Assembly: GCA_014595895.1 (NCBI GenBank)
Contig: JABUKB010000001.1
Span: forward strand, 620,001 to 684,000
Origin: Lysinibacillus odysseyi
GTDB lineage: Bacteria > Bacillota > Bacilli > Bacillales_A > Planococcaceae
DNA: 64,000 nt
Direction: 5' to 3'
This document shows positions 24,257 through 32,061 of the stretch, piece by piece. Position numbers and translations under genes: made by a program. Position 1 is the first letter of the stretch; every line of letters starts with the position of its first letter. The notes beneath the pieces are model-generated. The model did not search any database and was not told the origin of the DNA. It was given only the letters and a program-made list of their open reading frames with translations.

Positions 24257-24817
24257 ATGAAAATAATAGAAACTTCGGAACAAAATCAAATTCAAACAAG
24301 CTGGTTCAAAATATATGTCACAAAAATGCTTGGTCAACAGCAGCAAGTAAATCACCGAACAAATTTTGCGGATGCCTTTACCGGTGCCTTTGGTGGATTT
24401 ATTGGCATTACAACATTACTGATCCTTACCCATTTGACGGGAGCAATGTGGCTGATGGCTTCATTAGGAGCTAGTTGTGTACTCGCTTTTGGAGCCTGGA
24501 ATGCCCCGTTTTCCCAGCCTCGTAATATCATAGGAGGACACTTGATATCAGGTTTCATTGGCATTAGCTTTTTTCAATTATTCGGTACCCATATGGCAGC
24601 AATCGGTGCGGCTGTCGGCATCACTATTTTTGTGATGATGCTGACACGCACCGTCCATCCGCCAGCAGGAGGGAATCCCATTATCATTATGCTAGGTGGC
24701 TTTTCTTGGTCTTATTTAGTTACACCCATCTTGCTTGGCTCAATAATCATCGTTATTTTTGCCGTAGTCATCAACAATATCCGTCAGAAGCGTCATTACC
24801 CTTTGTATTGGTGGTAA
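24257..24817 (+). CDS. HPP family membrane protein
   Basis: The 186-residue protein has four to five membrane helices and the family motif HPPAGGNP near residue 140, with FGAWNAPFSQPRN upstream. Members of the HPP family are integral membrane proteins; some plant and cyanobacterial relatives transport nitrite. No partner CBS domain is attached here. The start at 24257 follows TGGAGA. An upstream ATG at 24221 lacks a ribosome site. It is a single gene, and the transported substrate is unknown. Confidence 0.85.
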   Translation: MKIIETSEQNQIQTSWFKIYVTKMLGQQQQVNHRTNFADAFTGAFGGFIGITTLLILTHLTGAMWLMASLGASCVLAFGAWNAPFSQPRNIIGGHLISGFIGISFFQLFGTHMAAIGAAVGITIFVMMLTRTVHPPAGGNPIIIMLGGFSWSYLVTPILLGSIIIVIFAVVINNIRQKRHYPLYWW

Positions 24818-24934
24818 GCAAAAAAGGCTACGGTATCTTTTCGATGGTCTAGCTAATAATATATATGATGACTTTTCAATTTTGAAAATGAAGGGTATAA
24901 AAAGCGTAGTGAATAGAAAAGGAGGGACGCATGG

Positions 24935-25345
24935 ATGCACCCATTACTTATTATATCTATTGTTGTTCTGATCATTGGTATTGCCGCGCTTGTGATTTTA
25001 CTCGGTGTGGCTGTACCTTCTCTGTTAAAAACGATGAAAATTGTCAATGCACATGCAGATGAGATGAAAAAAAGAGTAGATCCAATCATGAAGCAAAAAG
25101 ATTTACTTCTTCCCCAGGTTGAAAAGATGAAGCAAGACGTCCAGTGGAAGGTAGATAGTGTAAAAGATACCGTTCAAACAGTAAAGGGAACAGGGGAAAC
25201 AGTCAAACAGCTGCAATTTTCAACACAACGTAAAACATCGGCACTTATAAGAAAAATAAGCAATAGTAAAGAAACACAGGATAAAACAGAGCAATATAGT
25301 GAAATGGCGATGGGCTTTTTAAATAGAAAGAAACAGAAAAAATAG
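24935..25345 (+). CDS. DUF948-like membrane-anchored coiled-coil protein
   Basis: The 136-residue protein has one N-terminal hydrophobic helix (about residues 4-27) and then a long amphipathic helical domain rich in Lys, Gln and Val (VDSVKDTVQTVKGTGETVKQL). This is the layout of the DUF948/YtxG-like family of cell-envelope stress proteins. GGAGGGACGC precedes the ATG. A second ATG four bases upstream is in another frame and stops. A terminator follows within 20 bases. Confidence 0.7.
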   Translation: MHPLLIISIVVLIIGIAALVILLGVAVPSLLKTMKIVNAHADEMKKRVDPIMKQKDLLLPQVEKMKQDVQWKVDSVKDTVQTVKGTGETVKQLQFSTQRKTSALIRKISNSKETQDKTEQYSEMAMGFLNRKKQKK

Positions 25346-25360
25346 TCTAATTCATAGCTA

Positions 25361-25394
25361 AAAAGGGGCTGTCCTTTCAGGGGCGGCTCCTTTT
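25361..25394 (+). terminator. Intrinsic terminator
   Basis: AAAAGGGGCTGTCC and GGGGCGGCTCCTTTT form an imperfect GC-rich stem with a run of four T residues. Confidence 0.7.
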
Positions 25395-25505
25395 CATATT
25401 TACATATGACATTCATTTCTTAAAATTTTTAAAAAAATGAAGAAAAATAGTAGTAAATCCGCTATGCTAGTAACATGCATTTAGATGCATATAGTTGAGA
25501 CAGGT

Positions 25506-25536
25506 CTACTGTAAATAGTGCAGCATTTATCAGTAG
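25506..25536 (+). promoter_or_regulatory. Leader hairpin upstream of the NSS transporter
   Basis: CTACTG-TAAAT and ATTTA-T-CAGTAG pair around an AGTGCAGC loop, 23 bases before the start codon. A smaller palindrome (ATGCAT-TTAG-ATGCAT, 25475-25490) lies just upstream. The hairpin has no T run, so it is not a terminator. I could not match it to a known riboswitch. Confidence 0.4.
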
Positions 25537-25558
25537 GTGAGAGAGAGAGGTTTTTTGA

Positions 25559-26905
25559 GTGGAGAAGAGTAAAAATCAATGGTCAGGTAAAATTGGATTT
25601 ATATTGGCCTCAGCAGGAGCTGCCATTGGGTTAGGTGCCATTTGGAAAATGCCATACGTAGCAGGACAAAGCGGCGGCGGTGCATTTTTCCTTATATTCG
25701 TAGCTTTCACATTACTAATTGGCTTACCGATGCTGTTAGCGGAGTATATTATTGGTCGTGGCGCACAAAAAGAAGCGGTCACAGCCTATAAAATATTAAT
25801 GCCTAGTCAACAGGCATGGGCTTGGATAGGGCGTCTTGGGATTGTAGGATGCTTTTTATTACTATCGTTTTATAGTGTTGTAGGTGGTTGGATTTTTGTG
25901 TACAGTGGTTTATCAGTCGCGGGCAGTGTCATTGATCCGGCCGGTAACCCTGGTGAATTATTTGGACAAATAACAGGTACGCCGTGGATTGCGCTAGTCG
26001 GTCTGGCATTGTTTACAATCGCCAATGTGATCGTGATTGCGTTAGGTGTACAAAACGGGATTGAAAAAGCGAATAAGTTTATGATGCCCCTGTTATTCAT
26101 TATGTTCTTTATTTTAGTCATTCGAGCAGTGACGTTAGACGGAGCGATGGAAGGAATTACGTTTTTCTTATATCCTGACTTCTCGAACATTACAGGAGAA
26201 TCGATACTTTATGCCATGGGGCAATCTTTCTTTGCATTAGCGGTAGGGTTCTCATGCTTAGTAACATATAGCTCGTATTTGAAAAAGGATGTTAGCTTGC
26301 CCAATTCAGCTGGATCGGTAGTAGGGCTAAGTATTTTTGTATCCCTTTTAGCTGGTTTGGCTATTTTCCCAGTCGTTTTTGCGTTTGATTTAGAGGCTGC
26401 AGAAGGACCGCCATTATTATTTATGGTGCTGCCGGCAGCATTTAGTCAGATGCCGTTTGGGGAAGTATTTTTAGCGATGTTTTTAATTTTATTCTTGTTT
26501 GCAACGCTGACTTCATCCTTTAGTTTATATGAAATCATTGTGGCAGCTTTTGTAGAAAAGTTAAAGATATCGCGTGCAAAAATTACCGTTATTTTAGGTA
26601 TTCTTATATTTATCGTAGCGATTCCATCTGCTTTGACGTATAGCACATTAGCGGATGTCTCCATTTTTGGGCGCTCGATATTTGATGCAACAGACTTCCT
26701 GGTGTCCAATGTCATGTTGCCACTGGGTAATTTATGTATAGCCATTTTTGTTGGTTATGTGTTGAAAAAGAGTTTTATCAAACAAGAGCTTTTACAAGGA
26801 AGCAAGATGGGCGAGGGGTATTTCAATGTCTTTTATACATTGATTAAATTTATCGTACCGATCGTTATTGTGATTGTACTAGCCAATATGATTATTCGGT
26901 ATTAA
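25559..26905 (+). CDS. Sodium-dependent transporter, NSS/SNF family
   Basis: The 448-residue protein has the NSS signature near its start (SAGAAIGLGAIWKMPYVAGQSGGGAF, split here at residues 14-39) and about 11 to 12 membrane helices. The family couples sodium to uptake of amino acids or related amines; B. subtilis YocR and YhdH are relatives. The substrate cannot be read from the sequence. It starts at a GTG eight bases after GAGAGAGG. The gene is monocistronic with a strong terminator and a leader hairpin. Confidence 0.9.
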   Translation: MEKSKNQWSGKIGFILASAGAAIGLGAIWKMPYVAGQSGGGAFFLIFVAFTLLIGLPMLLAEYIIGRGAQKEAVTAYKILMPSQQAWAWIGRLGIVGCFLLLSFYSVVGGWIFVYSGLSVAGSVIDPAGNPGELFGQITGTPWIALVGLALFTIANVIVIALGVQNGIEKANKFMMPLLFIMFFILVIRAVTLDGAMEGITFFLYPDFSNITGESILYAMGQSFFALAVGFSCLVTYSSYLKKDVSLPNSAGSVVGLSIFVSLLAGLAIFPVVFAFDLEAAEGPPLLFMVLPAAFSQMPFGEVFLAMFLILFLFATLTSSFSLYEIIVAAFVEKLKISRAKITVILGILIFIVAIPSALTYSTLADVSIFGRSIFDATDFLVSNVMLPLGNLCIAIFVGYVLKKSFIKQELLQGSKMGEGYFNVFYTLIKFIVPIVIVIVLANMIIRY

Positions 26906-26913
26906 GCTGCACA

Positions 26914-26952
26914 AAAAATGTCACTTGGTTTATCCCCAGGTGACATTTTTTA
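26914..26952. terminator. Bidirectional terminator
   Basis: AAAAATGTCAC...TGG pairs with CCA...GTGACATTTTT; A and T tracts flank both sides. It serves the NSS gene and probably the convergent rnz gene. Confidence 0.88.
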
Positions 26953-26965
26953 GTGAGCTATTTTT

Positions 26966-27910
26966 TTAACGGTCAACAACGAGCAATTGCTCTTTTTTCC
27001 ATTCAAATAGACGCAGATCTTGTGCAACATAGGTTGCCGGAAATACGGTGCGTGCCTGCGATACTAGCTTGTCGACATCCGCGCCTACAAACCGGGCACT
27101 AATATGTGTCATAATCAGGTTTTTAGCTCGTGCCTCTTTAGCGACCGTGGCAGCCTCTATATTTGTCGAGTGTCCATAATTAGCTGCTAAATCTGTTGTT
27201 GTATGGTCAAATGTTGCCTCATGCACAATAATATCGGCCTCGCGCGCTAAGTCGATAGAGGCTGCACAAAATTTTGTATCCCCTAAAATGGTTACGGTAA
27301 AGCCTTTTTGTGGAGGGGATAAAACATCCTTTGATGGCACAACTGTCCCATCTTCTAGTGTGATATCTATTCCATTTTTTAAGTCACGGTATAAAGGTCC
27401 AGGTGGCACGCCGAAAGCTTTTGCACGTTCCACAAGGAGCTGGCCAGGTAAATCTTTCTGCTCGATACGGTAACCAAAGCACGGCACGACATGCTGCAAG
27501 GGTTTAGCTGTAACGGTGAAATGTTGGTCCTCAAACACAATGCCCTCCGATACTTCCACAAAATGCACCGGATAGGTTAAGTGGGTAGTAGATAAGGCAA
27601 TGGCTGCCTCGACAAAAGCTTCGACTTCTGCAGGACCATAAATGGTTAAAGGTGTTTCACCACCAAGAAAGGACCGTGAGCTTAAAAAACCGGGTAAGCC
27701 AAAAATATGATCTCCATGCATATGGGTAATAAAAATTTTATCAATTTTGCGCGGTTTTATCGTTGAATGCAAAAGCTGATGCTGGGTGCCTTCTCCGCAG
27801 TCAAATAGCCAAACACTACCGATTTCCTCCAGTAATTTTAAAGCAATGCTTGTTACATTGCGTTCTTTTGACGGCATCCCCGCACCAGTTCCTAAAAATT
27901 GTAATTGCAT
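26966..27910 (-). CDS. rnz: Ribonuclease Z (tRNA 3' endonuclease)
   Basis: RNase Z cleaves the 3' trailer from CCA-less tRNA precursors. The protein has the metallo-beta-lactamase motif THMHGDH near residue 64 and FLGTGAGMPSKERN at the start, both typical. Later motifs include ILGDTKFC, HEATFDH and MTHISARF, and the length (314) fits. I take the start at MQLQFLGTG, seven bases after ATGAGG. An ATG four codons earlier overlaps the stop of the protease gene. Close spacing puts it in an operon with that protease. Confidence 0.94.
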   Translation of the reverse strand: MQLQFLGTGAGMPSKERNVTSIALKLLEEIGSVWLFDCGEGTQHQLLHSTIKPRKIDKIFITHMHGDHIFGLPGFLSSRSFLGGETPLTIYGPAEVEAFVEAAIALSTTHLTYPVHFVEVSEGIVFEDQHFTVTAKPLQHVVPCFGYRIEQKDLPGQLLVERAKAFGVPPGPLYRDLKNGIDITLEDGTVVPSKDVLSPPQKGFTVTILGDTKFCAASIDLAREADIIVHEATFDHTTTDLAANYGHSTNIEAATVAKEARAKNLIMTHISARFVGADVDKLVSQARTVFPATYVAQDLRLFEWKKEQLLVVDR

Positions 27911-27918
27911 GTGATTCC

Positions 27919-28716
27919 TCATTTCTCATTAAAATAATCAATCGGCACAAATAGTCCTACTTTGCCGTAGTCATCGGTATCCATTGTCGCAAATACAATT
28001 CCGATGACGAGACCCTGCTCATTGATAACCGGACTGCCGCTATTTCCTTTATAAACCGGTGCCTGCATCATCATAACAGGCTGAGTCCAATCCTCTAATT
28101 GTACAAACTCAAGGAGTGTTCCTTTATTGGCGATACCCGTAAAGCTAAGCGGATTACCGATAAAATAAATAGCCTCTTCCGGTTCGTATGCGGGAGATGT
28201 TGCTAAATCCAAATAGGGTAAATCCTCACCGTCTACTTTAATTAAAGCCGTATCGATTTCCGGATAGGAAGCTACTACCTCTGCTTCGTATAGTCCATCA
28301 TCAGGAAAAACGACCGTTAATTGCAGGGCATCTTCTATGACATGATCATTCGTTAAAATATAGCCATCTTCAGAAATGGCAAAACCGGTCCCTTTACTGT
28401 CACCGGTCGATACTTCGACGACAGCTTTCTTATATTGCTGAATATGCGGCTCCCCGGAAAGTTTTGCTGATACTTTTAGAAATTCAATAGCAGGAATCGA
28501 ATACATATTCAACAGTAAAGCAAAGGTATTGAAGATAAGCGCAAAAGCAATAATCCAGACAATGAAACGAATTGATTTACGCTGTCTTTTTGGTTGTTGC
28601 GGCTGCAGCCGGCGTTCGCGCTCTTCAGCCAATGCCTTTTCCTTTTCAGCCAGTACCAATTCTAAAAATTCTTCCTCTGTCAGCGGCTCTGGTGGCTGGA
28701 CGGGTTGCTTGTCCAT
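27919..28716 (-). CDS. Membrane-anchored trypsin-like serine protease (HtrA-like, no PDZ)
   Basis: The 265-residue protein has a charged cytosolic start, one helix at about residues 49-71 and an extracytoplasmic trypsin-fold domain. The catalytic triad is visible: TNDHV (His), YPEIDTALI (Asp) and YKGNSGSP (Ser). It lacks the PDZ domain of HtrA/DegP, which would otherwise follow the protease domain. The start at MDKQPVQPP follows AGGAGGTGTTGAT; a longer frame to 28779 has no ribosome site. Rnz follows eight bases later. It may act in envelope protein quality control. Confidence 0.88.
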   Translation of the reverse strand: MDKQPVQPPEPLTEEEFLELVLAEKEKALAEERERRLQPQQPKRQRKSIRFIVWIIAFALIFNTFALLLNMYSIPAIEFLKVSAKLSGEPHIQQYKKAVVEVSTGDSKGTGFAISEDGYILTNDHVIEDALQLTVVFPDDGLYEAEVVASYPEIDTALIKVDGEDLPYLDLATSPAYEPEEAIYFIGNPLSFTGIANKGTLLEFVQLEDWTQPVMMMQAPVYKGNSGSPVINEQGLVIGIVFATMDTDDYGKVGLFVPIDYFNEK

Positions 28717-29007
28717 ATCAACACCTCCTACTTGTATAGTGTAGCGGAAGAAACAGAGCATGTGCAAAGAACCTTGCATGAATTACAGCAAATTTTTACA
28801 TTATTTTAACTTTACCCTACGCATAAATAGTTGTGAATGACAGCTTTTTAGAATGATTGGGCATCTTTTGTGAATAAATTGTGTCTTTGTTACATTTATC
28901 ACATAAAATCCCATAAATAAGCTTGTGAAACCTTTCTTATATTTACTATGAAAATGAAACGTGTGTCTTTTCACAAAAAAGGCATTCATTTTAAAGGGCT
29001 GATAAAA

Positions 29008-29021
29008 TGTAAGTGCTTTCA
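29008..29021 (+). promoter_or_regulatory. Candidate CcpA (cre) site upstream of malic enzyme
   Basis: TGTAAGTGCTTTCA fits the cre consensus TGWAARCGYTWNCW at all but one position. It lies about 130 bases upstream of the -35 box, in a 510-base AT-rich gap (28717-29230) with no gene. Carbon-catabolite control of a malic enzyme is plausible. A match of this length by chance in AT-rich DNA cannot be excluded. Confidence 0.35.
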
Positions 29022-29152
29022 AATATTATTTTGAAATACTTTTAAAAAGTGATATTTTTACAATAAAAGTTTGTGAAAAAATGAGCAAAAAGCTATGAAA
29101 TAAGGATTTACAAGATACTTATCAGTTTTTTTAGAAAATTCAATTATTATTG

Positions 29153-29181
29153 TTGACTTTAGTTTAGCAAAGCAATATGAT
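29153..29181 (+). promoter_or_regulatory. Sigma-A type promoter for the malic enzyme gene
   Basis: TTGACT (29153-29158) and TATGAT (29176-29181) are 17 bases apart, 50 bases before the start codon. Confidence 0.65.
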
Positions 29182-29230
29182 ACTAAAATATAAAGAAAAT
29201 TCAAATTTTCTGAATTTATAGGGGGAGTAG

Positions 29231-30445
29231 ATGAAAATGGATTTAATGAAAAAATCATTAGAAATGCATGAGCACTTTGGAGGAAAAATGGAGATACGTT
29301 CGAAGGTACCGGTACAAGATACGTATGATTTGAGCTTGGCGTATTCACCAGGAGTAGCAGCACCATGTATCGAAATCGAGAAGAACAGATCCTTGGTATA
29401 TGATTATACAATGAAGGGGAATTTGGTAGCGGTTGTAACAGATGGTACAGCGGTATTAGGATTGGGGGATATCGGTCCTGAGGCGGCTTTGCCGGTAATG
29501 GAAGGGAAGGCTTTATTATTAAAACGTTTCGCGAATGTGGATGCAGTGCCAGTCTGTTTGGACACGAAGAATGTGGATGAAATTGTTGCCATCGTAAAAG
29601 CTATTTCGCCGACATACGGCGGTATTAATTTAGAGGACATTTCTGCACCACGCTGCTTTGAAATTGAAGACCGTCTACGTGCAGAATGTAATATCCCGGT
29701 GTTCCATGATGATCAGCACGGGACAGCAATCGTTGTAGGTGCAGGACTTATAAACGCAAATAAAATTGTGAAAAAAGATGTAGCAATGATGAAAGTGGTC
29801 ATCAATGGTGCAGGTGCTGCAGGTATTGCGATTGTCCGTATTTTACTGCAAATGGGCTATACGAATTTAATCATGTGTGACACAAAGGGGATTATTTATG
29901 ATGGCCGTGTCGAGGGCATGAACCCAATTAAAGAGGGGATTGCCAAAATGACGAACCCGTATCAATTACAGGGGACGCTAGCAGATGCATTAGTCGATGC
30001 AGATGTCTTTATTGGTGTTTCGGTAGCCGATTTATTGACAGAGGCTCATGTTAAATCAATGGCCAAAGATTCAATCATTTTTGCTTTAGCTAATCCAAAT
30101 CCGGAAATCAAGCCGGAACTGGCAAAACAATACGGAGCAAGAATCGTTGGCACAGGTCGCTCAGACCATCCAAATCAAATTAATAATATGTTAGCTTTCC
30201 CGGGTATTTTCCGCGGAGCATTGGATGTAAGAGCTACGGATATTAACGAAGCGATGAAAGTGGCCGCTGTAGAAGCCATTGCTTCGCTTGTAACAGACGA
30301 AGAGTTAAGTGAAGATTTTATCGTACCAAGTTCCATGGATGAACGTGTCGCGGGCGTTGTAGCCAAAGCTGTTGGTTCTGCAGCGATTGACTCAGGTGTG
30401 TCTGAATTGTTTGTACAGCCAATTATTGAAAATGTAGCGCTATAA
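29231..30445 (+). CDS. maeB: NAD(P)-dependent malic enzyme (YtsJ/MaeB type)
   Basis: Malic enzyme oxidatively decarboxylates malate to pyruvate, linking the TCA cycle to pyruvate and NADPH supply. The 404 residues match the short bacterial type. They include SLAYSPGVAAPC near 35-46, VTDGTAVLGLGDIGP near 69-83, the NIPVFHDDQHGTA block near 155-167 and the nucleotide-binding GAGAAGIAI near 192-200. The catalytic Lys and Asp lie in these motifs. GGGGGAG is close to the first ATG; the ATG two codons later (29237) has better spacing. NADPH formed here could feed the PHA reductase, but that link is inference. Confidence 0.94.
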   Translation: MKMDLMKKSLEMHEHFGGKMEIRSKVPVQDTYDLSLAYSPGVAAPCIEIEKNRSLVYDYTMKGNLVAVVTDGTAVLGLGDIGPEAALPVMEGKALLLKRFANVDAVPVCLDTKNVDEIVAIVKAISPTYGGINLEDISAPRCFEIEDRLRAECNIPVFHDDQHGTAIVVGAGLINANKIVKKDVAMMKVVINGAGAAGIAIVRILLQMGYTNLIMCDTKGIIYDGRVEGMNPIKEGIAKMTNPYQLQGTLADALVDADVFIGVSVADLLTEAHVKSMAKDSIIFALANPNPEIKPELAKQYGARIVGTGRSDHPNQINNMLAFPGIFRGALDVRATDINEAMKVAAVEAIASLVTDEELSEDFIVPSSMDERVAGVVAKAVGSAAIDSGVSELFVQPIIENVAL

Positions 30446-30447
30446 AT

Positions 30448-30488
30448 AAAATGAGCTGTTCCGTGTGATACGGAACAGCTCATTTTTT
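30448..30488. terminator. Strong bidirectional terminator
   Basis: A perfect 17-bp stem (AAAATGAGCTGTTCCGT with its complement) encloses a five-base loop and is flanked by A and T tracts. It ends the malic enzyme gene and overlaps the stop of the convergent Yip1 gene. Confidence 0.95.
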
Positions 30489-31080
30489 AGATAGCCATAA
30501 CAGCCGCGACAATCGCAACGATAATTACAACAAAAAATGAAATAAATAAAATGGCTGGAATGATAATCGTAATAATCGCACGCCAAATAGAAAATTGATG
30601 AGCTTCAGAGAGCACAGCGACATTGATCACAATCATCCAAATGGTTGAGACAGCTGTCAAGATAGCCATGAAGATTGAATAGCCATTGCTTACTTCTGTT
30701 AGGAAGTAGCTTTCGGTAAATAAAAGAAGCCAAATAATATAAAATGGCAAAAGGTAAAGCTGGGGAATATACGTAAGGGAGACCGCCTGTAAAACCTCCG
30801 TGAAGGAACCCTTGCCTTTTAATAGCTTTCCGATCAGAAAAGAAATGCCAGCACTAATAAAATAAACGATAAAATTTAAAATGGGTGCTCCGAATAGAAC
30901 CGTTAGAAGGATCCAGAAATAAGGAACATCAGGGTAGGTGCCTGCATCTTGAAACATTGTCAGACCGCTCGCCATCGAACCGATAAGCACAATAAACAGA
31001 CTGTATAAAATAGTTTTATTTTCAATAACATAACGTGCCGTTTGCTTTGGATGTGACCAAATCGAAATAAATGGATTCAT
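30487..31080 (-). CDS. Yip1 family membrane protein
   Basis: The 197-residue protein opens with NPFISIWSHPKQTARYVIE, the typical start of bacterial Yip1-domain proteins, and has five membrane helices from residue 24 onward. The conserved Tyr-Pro region (LTYIPQLYLLPFY) lies near 103-115. The bacterial function is not established. AAGGAGGTT precedes the ATG. The gene is single, and its 3' end lies within the shared terminator. Confidence 0.85.
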   Translation of the reverse strand: MNPFISIWSHPKQTARYVIENKTILYSLFIVLIGSMASGLTMFQDAGTYPDVPYFWILLTVLFGAPILNFIVYFISAGISFLIGKLLKGKGSFTEVLQAVSLTYIPQLYLLPFYIIWLLLFTESYFLTEVSNGYSIFMAILTAVSTIWMIVINVAVLSEAHQFSIWRAIITIIIPAILFISFFVVIIVAIVAAVMAI

Positions 31081-31175
31081 ACAATAACCTCCTTTGTGGA
31101 TAATTTTATTATAACAAACTGAGGGAATCCGAAATATACATAATGAATGATTCCCGTTTAGACTGCATTTAAAAC

Positions 31176-31217
31176 GAAAAAAGACAGCCTCTACGTATAA
31201 TACGCATGAGACTGCCA
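31176..31217 (-). terminator. Terminator of the SAICAR synthetase gene
   Basis: On the minus strand GGCAGTCTCATGCGTAT pairs with ATACGTAGAGGCTGTC, with a few mismatches, followed by TTTTTTCGTTTT. Confidence 0.8.
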
Positions 31218-31226
31218 GAAATGTTA

Positions 31227-31913
31227 CTATTCAGCTAGCATAATTTTTTCAAGTTCTAAAGGTTCGATATATGTATCCCCTTTGTATGCACGCATATTGC
31301 CGCCTGAAATTTCATCAATCAATAAAATTTCACCTGTGTTTGCATCGCGACCAAATTCTAATTTGATATCGTATAATGTTAAGCCTTTTTTCTCAAGCTC
31401 AGCTGCGACAAATTTAGAAATTTCGATTGTACGCTCTTTTAAAATCGCATATTCTTCTAATGTTAAAATACCTAGCATATGAAGCGCGTCTGCGGAAATC
31501 GGAGGATCTAAGCGATCGTCATCTTTAAGTGTTACTTCTACAAATGCATCTAAAGGCTGTCCTTCCGTTGCATACGCACCATAGCGTCGTAAAAAGGAAC
31601 CAACTGCTTTAAAGCGGCAAATCACTTCTAAACCTTTTCCGAATACCGTCGCAGGTCTTACTTTTAGTGTGGCATCTTCAAAGTTCGCTTCGATAAAGTG
31701 CGTTGGTACACCTTGTGCGTTTAATTGAGAGTAGAAAAAGTCTGTTAAACGAAGACCAGCAAGGCCGGCACCTTCAATTGTTAGACCGACTGTGTTAGCA
31801 CCCGGATCGAATACACCGTTTTCGCCTGTTACATCATCTTTAAATTTTAATAAATAATTCCCGTCTTCCAATTTAAATACATTTTTTGTTTTACCTGTAT
31901 ACACTAATTCCAC
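31227..31913 (-). CDS. purC: Stand-alone phosphoribosylaminoimidazole-succinocarboxamide synthase
   Basis: SAICAR synthetase joins aspartate to CAIR in purine synthesis. The protein shows YTGKTKNVF near its start, the GKGLEVICRFKAVGSFLRRYG segment near residues 88-108, and DEISGGNMR near 205-213. I start at the GTG giving MELVYTGKTK, seven bases after GGAGGG; a TTG at 31928 falls inside that site. At 228 residues it is close to PurC (about 240). It stands outside any pur operon in the window, so it may be a paralogue of the operon copy. The YTGKTKNVF start differs from the usual LYEGKAK, so a divergent role is possible. Confidence 0.85.
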   Translation of the reverse strand: MELVYTGKTKNVFKLEDGNYLLKFKDDVTGENGVFDPGANTVGLTIEGAGLAGLRLTDFFYSQLNAQGVPTHFIEANFEDATLKVRPATVFGKGLEVICRFKAVGSFLRRYGAYATEGQPLDAFVEVTLKDDDRLDPPISADALHMLGILTLEEYAILKERTIEISKFVAAELEKKGLTLYDIKLEFGRDANTGEILLIDEISGGNMRAYKGDTYIEPLELEKIMLAE

Positions 31914-32025
31914 GATATAGCCCTCCAATAGTTAAAGTACGTTTTGATTATACACGAATATTTTAGAGTTGTGAACCAAAAAATGTTCGTGTTTTAAAGA
32001 ATAAACCTCTGAAAAATAGCCAAGA

Positions 32026-32053
32026 AAAAGATGATGAACAAATCATCATCTTT
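32026..32053 (-). terminator. Terminator of gdhA
   Basis: AAAGATGATGA and TCATCATCTTT form a perfect 11-bp stem with a five-base loop. The minus-strand reading continues into TTCTTGG, so the T tract is short. Confidence 0.75.
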
Positions 32054-32061
32054 CCCGAATA

